Shown here: positions 32,982-34,959 of the stretch, one piece after another
How positions within the stretch are numbered: position 1 is the first letter of the stretch
Layout: every line of letters starts with the position of its first letter
NCBI RefSeq assembly: GCF_019417665.1
Contig: NZ_DXUU01000031.1
Span: 1 to 34,959, forward strand
Source of the DNA: Ruminococcus sp.
GTDB lineage: Bacteria; Bacillota; Clostridia; Oscillospirales; Ruminococcaceae
DNA: 34,959 bases
Direction of reading: 5' to 3'
The notes under the pieces: model-generated
Database searches by the model: none
The model's input: the letters and a program-made list of their open reading frames with translations, nothing else
Told to the model about the DNA's origin: nothing
Made by a program: the position numbers and the translations under genes

Positions 32982-33959
32982 ATGCAGATATGGAAAAAAA
33001 CGTTTTCTGGGCTGACAGCAGCCTTTTTACTGTGCACTGAATGGCAATATACCTCTTACGCAGAAGAATTTATCCCCGGCGGCAGTGCAGCTCAGCCTGC
33101 CATTGCTGCATACGAGGACTGGATGCAGTTTGAAACGCCGGACACCAATACCCCCGCAATTGACGAAGATGGCTGTCTGAACTATGCCCTGGCAAAAATG
33201 AGTGTACGCTATAATCTCCCAGTACCCGGTGCGGATGCGCTGACGGATTCCCACACCTACTACACGGCATTTACAAAAAACATACTGAAATCGGGTATGC
33301 CGAAAATGCAGCGTGTTGCCGCAACATATGCAGAATATCTCACGCTGGGCGAAACGGTCTGGCTCTCCGGCAGTATGGAAGAACGCATGGAACAGGCATA
33401 TACCATCTGTGCCGCTAAAGGCGATGGTCTGGAGTGGAGTTATATCCTGCAAATGACAACTGCGTCGGGCAGCGATCACTATGTGCTTGTAGATTGTGTC
33501 GATCTGGAAACCCAGAGGCTATATCTGCTGGATTCTGGCTCCTGGTACATTGATTATTTGGGAGATGAAAAGTCTACAGAAAAGGGCTATTTTATTACCG
33601 CCGTGCACCCCTATCACATCCAGTCCGTTCCCGGCGATCTGGACGGCGACCTGCAATTGACCGCAGCAGATGCAGAACTACTTCTCCGGGAAAAGGCAGC
33701 CCCTAAAACTGAAAATGGCGACGCCAACCACGATGGTACTATTGACACCGGGGATGTGGTATATATTGCACATGTAGCGCAGTATGATGCCATGGAAACG
33801 GCGCAGTGTGCTTTACAGTCAGACGATCTTTCTGGAACAACTGCTCTATCTGAAGCAAAGCCGGAACAAGAAACTGTCTCAACACAGCCGTCTGCTTCAA
33901 GCAAATGGAACGGACAAATCTTCCAGAAGCAACTGGAACGAACCGAACAGATTCCATAA
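32982..33959 (+). CDS. Secreted dockerin protein with C39/papain-like peptidase-type domain
   Basis: This 325-residue protein starts with a signal peptide (basic MQIWKK, hydrophobic core about 9-18, likely cut near residue 27 after YA). Residues about 45-212 look like a bacteriocin-processing-type (C39-like) cysteine peptidase: EDGCLNYALAKM places Cys65 at a helix start, GSDHYVLVDCVD gives His166, and LLDSGSW gives Asp184. That assignment is inference. Residues 217-268 form a type I dockerin with two calcium loops, DLDGDLQLTAAD and DANHDGTIDTGD, which would attach the protein to a cohesin scaffold. A Ser/Gln/Glu-rich tail follows the dockerin. AGGAGG is 6 bases before ATG 32982. It is a single-gene unit with its own promoter and terminator. 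Confidence 0.88.
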   Translation: MQIWKKTFSGLTAAFLLCTEWQYTSYAEEFIPGGSAAQPAIAAYEDWMQFETPDTNTPAIDEDGCLNYALAKMSVRYNLPVPGADALTDSHTYYTAFTKNILKSGMPKMQRVAATYAEYLTLGETVWLSGSMEERMEQAYTICAAKGDGLEWSYILQMTTASGSDHYVLVDCVDLETQRLYLLDSGSWYIDYLGDEKSTEKGYFITAVHPYHIQSVPGDLDGDLQLTAADAELLLREKAAPKTENGDANHDGTIDTGDVVYIAHVAQYDAMETAQCALQSDDLSGTTALSEAKPEQETVSTQPSASSKWNGQIFQKQLERTEQIP

Positions 33960-33983
33960 CGTATGTACTCACCGCTATAGCAC

Positions 33984-34020
33984 AAAACCGCCCTCTGACC
34001 CAATTGCAGAGAGCGGTTTT
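33984..34020. terminator. Bidirectional terminator between the dockerin gene and ttcA
   Basis: AAAACCGC pairs with GCGGTTTT and CTCTG with CAGAG across one C/A mismatch, with a 9-base loop. A and T runs on both ends serve both converging genes. Confidence 0.85.
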
Positions 34021-34021
34021 G

Positions 34022-34900
34022 TTATTCCTGAGTTTCCCCGACGTTTTCTCCAGCACGAAGAGCAGCTGTTCTGGCATCGTAATCATCCAGAAAATGATGA
34101 TATTCATCACCCTCGTGATAAGAAATGATCGTGCGCAGATTCACATTACACACGCTGTTAAAAATATTCTTTTCCACGCCGGGATTGATCTTTTTCAGCT
34201 GTGCGATCAGTGCCTTTGTCTCCTTGCGCTTGGACATGGTCTCCTGTTCAGGATTTTTCTTTGTCATTTTGCAGGCACATTGAATGAAATGCAAGTCATT
34301 TGCCTCTGCCCATCGGATAATATCCGCTTCCCGCATATAGTACATGGGACGGATCAGCTCCATACCAGGAAAATTTGCACTATGCAGCTTGGGCATCATG
34401 GTCTGGGTCTGGGAACCGTAAAGCATACCCATGAGAATGGTCTCAATGACATCGTCAAAGTGATGCCCCAGTGCGATCTTATTACAGCCCATCTGCTGTG
34501 CCGCATTGTAGAGATGTCCCCGGCGCATTCTGGCGCAGAGATAGCAGGGGTGGTGGATCTGCTTATCCACCACATCAAAAATCCGGGTCTCAAAGGTATG
34601 CAGAGGAATTTGGAGCGTTTCTGCATTTTTCTGAATCAATTCCCAGTTTTCCTCGGCGTAACCCGGATTCATACATAGAAATTCGATCTCAAAGGGAATA
34701 TCACTGTAATGATGCAGATGCTGCATACATTTTGCCATGAGCATGGAATCTTTTCCGCCGGAAATACACACTGCGATCCGATCCCCCGGCTTCACCAGTT
34801 CATATGCCTTTACGCCCTTGATAAACGCATTCCAGATGGGTTTGCGAAAGCGTTTGATAATACTCCGTTCAATTTCTTGACAGCGTGACAGACGTTCCAT
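34022..34900 (-). CDS. ttcA: tRNA 2-thiocytidine biosynthesis protein (TtcA family)
   Basis: TtcA-family ATP pyrophosphatases adenylate and thiolate a tRNA base (C32 in the reference enzyme), using an iron-sulfur cluster. The 292-residue protein has the PP-loop CISGGKDSM (SGGKDS at 47-52), PCYLCARMRRGHLY (C119, C122), IALGHHFDDVIET (about 142-154) and a third candidate cluster cysteine in FIQCACKM (208 or 210). The frame is open further upstream; the second in-frame ATG (34900) lies 8 bases after AGGAG, whereas ATG 34906 is too close to it. The target base in this branch could differ. The upstream region runs to the window edge, so its promoter is not certain. Confidence 0.9.
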   Translation of the reverse strand: MERLSRCQEIERSIIKRFRKPIWNAFIKGVKAYELVKPGDRIAVCISGGKDSMLMAKCMQHLHHYSDIPFEIEFLCMNPGYAEENWELIQKNAETLQIPLHTFETRIFDVVDKQIHHPCYLCARMRRGHLYNAAQQMGCNKIALGHHFDDVIETILMGMLYGSQTQTMMPKLHSANFPGMELIRPMYYMREADIIRWAEANDLHFIQCACKMTKKNPEQETMSKRKETKALIAQLKKINPGVEKNIFNSVCNVNLRTIISYHEGDEYHHFLDDYDARTAALRAGENVGETQE

Positions 34901-34959
34901 CTGCATCTCTCCTAGTATAATAATGATATAGTCAAAAGACGGTTCTGAGATAGACAACC

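Noticed and set aside
34909..34935. TTGACT and TATACT before ttcA as a promoter
   Set aside because: They are only 10 bases apart, and the TATACT abuts the ribosome site, so they cannot form a normal sigma-A promoter together.

Overview
The window looks like chromosomal housekeeping DNA from a Gram-positive, low-to-mid GC Clostridia, most likely a Ruminococcus-like member of the Oscillospiraceae. This rests on the clostridial gene complement (AddAB rather than RecBCD, PcrA, a clostridial purine operon, DUF5685 and J-domain genes), the strong AGGAGG-type ribosome sites, and a secreted protein with a type I dockerin near the right end, which points to a cellulosome- or amylosome-bearing ruminococcus. 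The species call is inference only.

Layout. The left third is transcribed leftward: rsmA; addB-addA (translationally coupled); an Lrp/AsnC regulator with its own terminator and candidate operator; and rsmD-coaD plus a coiled-coil gene behind a clear sigma-A promoter. The middle (12.4-21.6 kb) is a compact leftward purine operon read in the order purE, purC, a PurF-like paralogue, purF, purM, purN, a PurO-type IMP cyclohydrolase, a stand-alone AICAR formyltransferase, purD and then uvrC. purB, purL and purS/Q are not here and must lie elsewhere. Further right are a leftward glycosyltransferase plus WG-repeat membrane protein pair and a Nudix hydrolase. A rightward three-gene group follows (membrane zinc-ribbon protein, DUF5685 protein, J-domain/TPR protein), then a PP2C phosphatase. 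Pyruvate kinase converges on the phosphatase across a shared bidirectional terminator. The right end has a pcrA-amidohydrolase pair, a divergent dockerin protein with a cysteine-peptidase-like domain, and a TtcA-type tRNA thiolase convergent with it.

Points of most interest. (1) The last two purine steps are split between a eukaryote-like AICAR formyltransferase and an archaeal PurO-type cyclohydrolase instead of a fused PurH. (2) A PurF paralogue that has lost its whole glutaminase active site overlaps the normal purF. (3) The DUF5685 protein carries two aspartate-rich motifs that resemble squalene/phytoene synthases and sits in an uncharacterised trio with a zinc-ribbon membrane protein and a J-domain protein. 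(4) addB has no in-frame ATG, GTG or TTG that would keep its Walker A motif. (5) A dockerin is joined to a possible C39/papain-like peptidase.

No tRNA, rRNA, CRISPR array, complete insertion sequence or prophage is visible. One small inverted-repeat element lies after uvrC.
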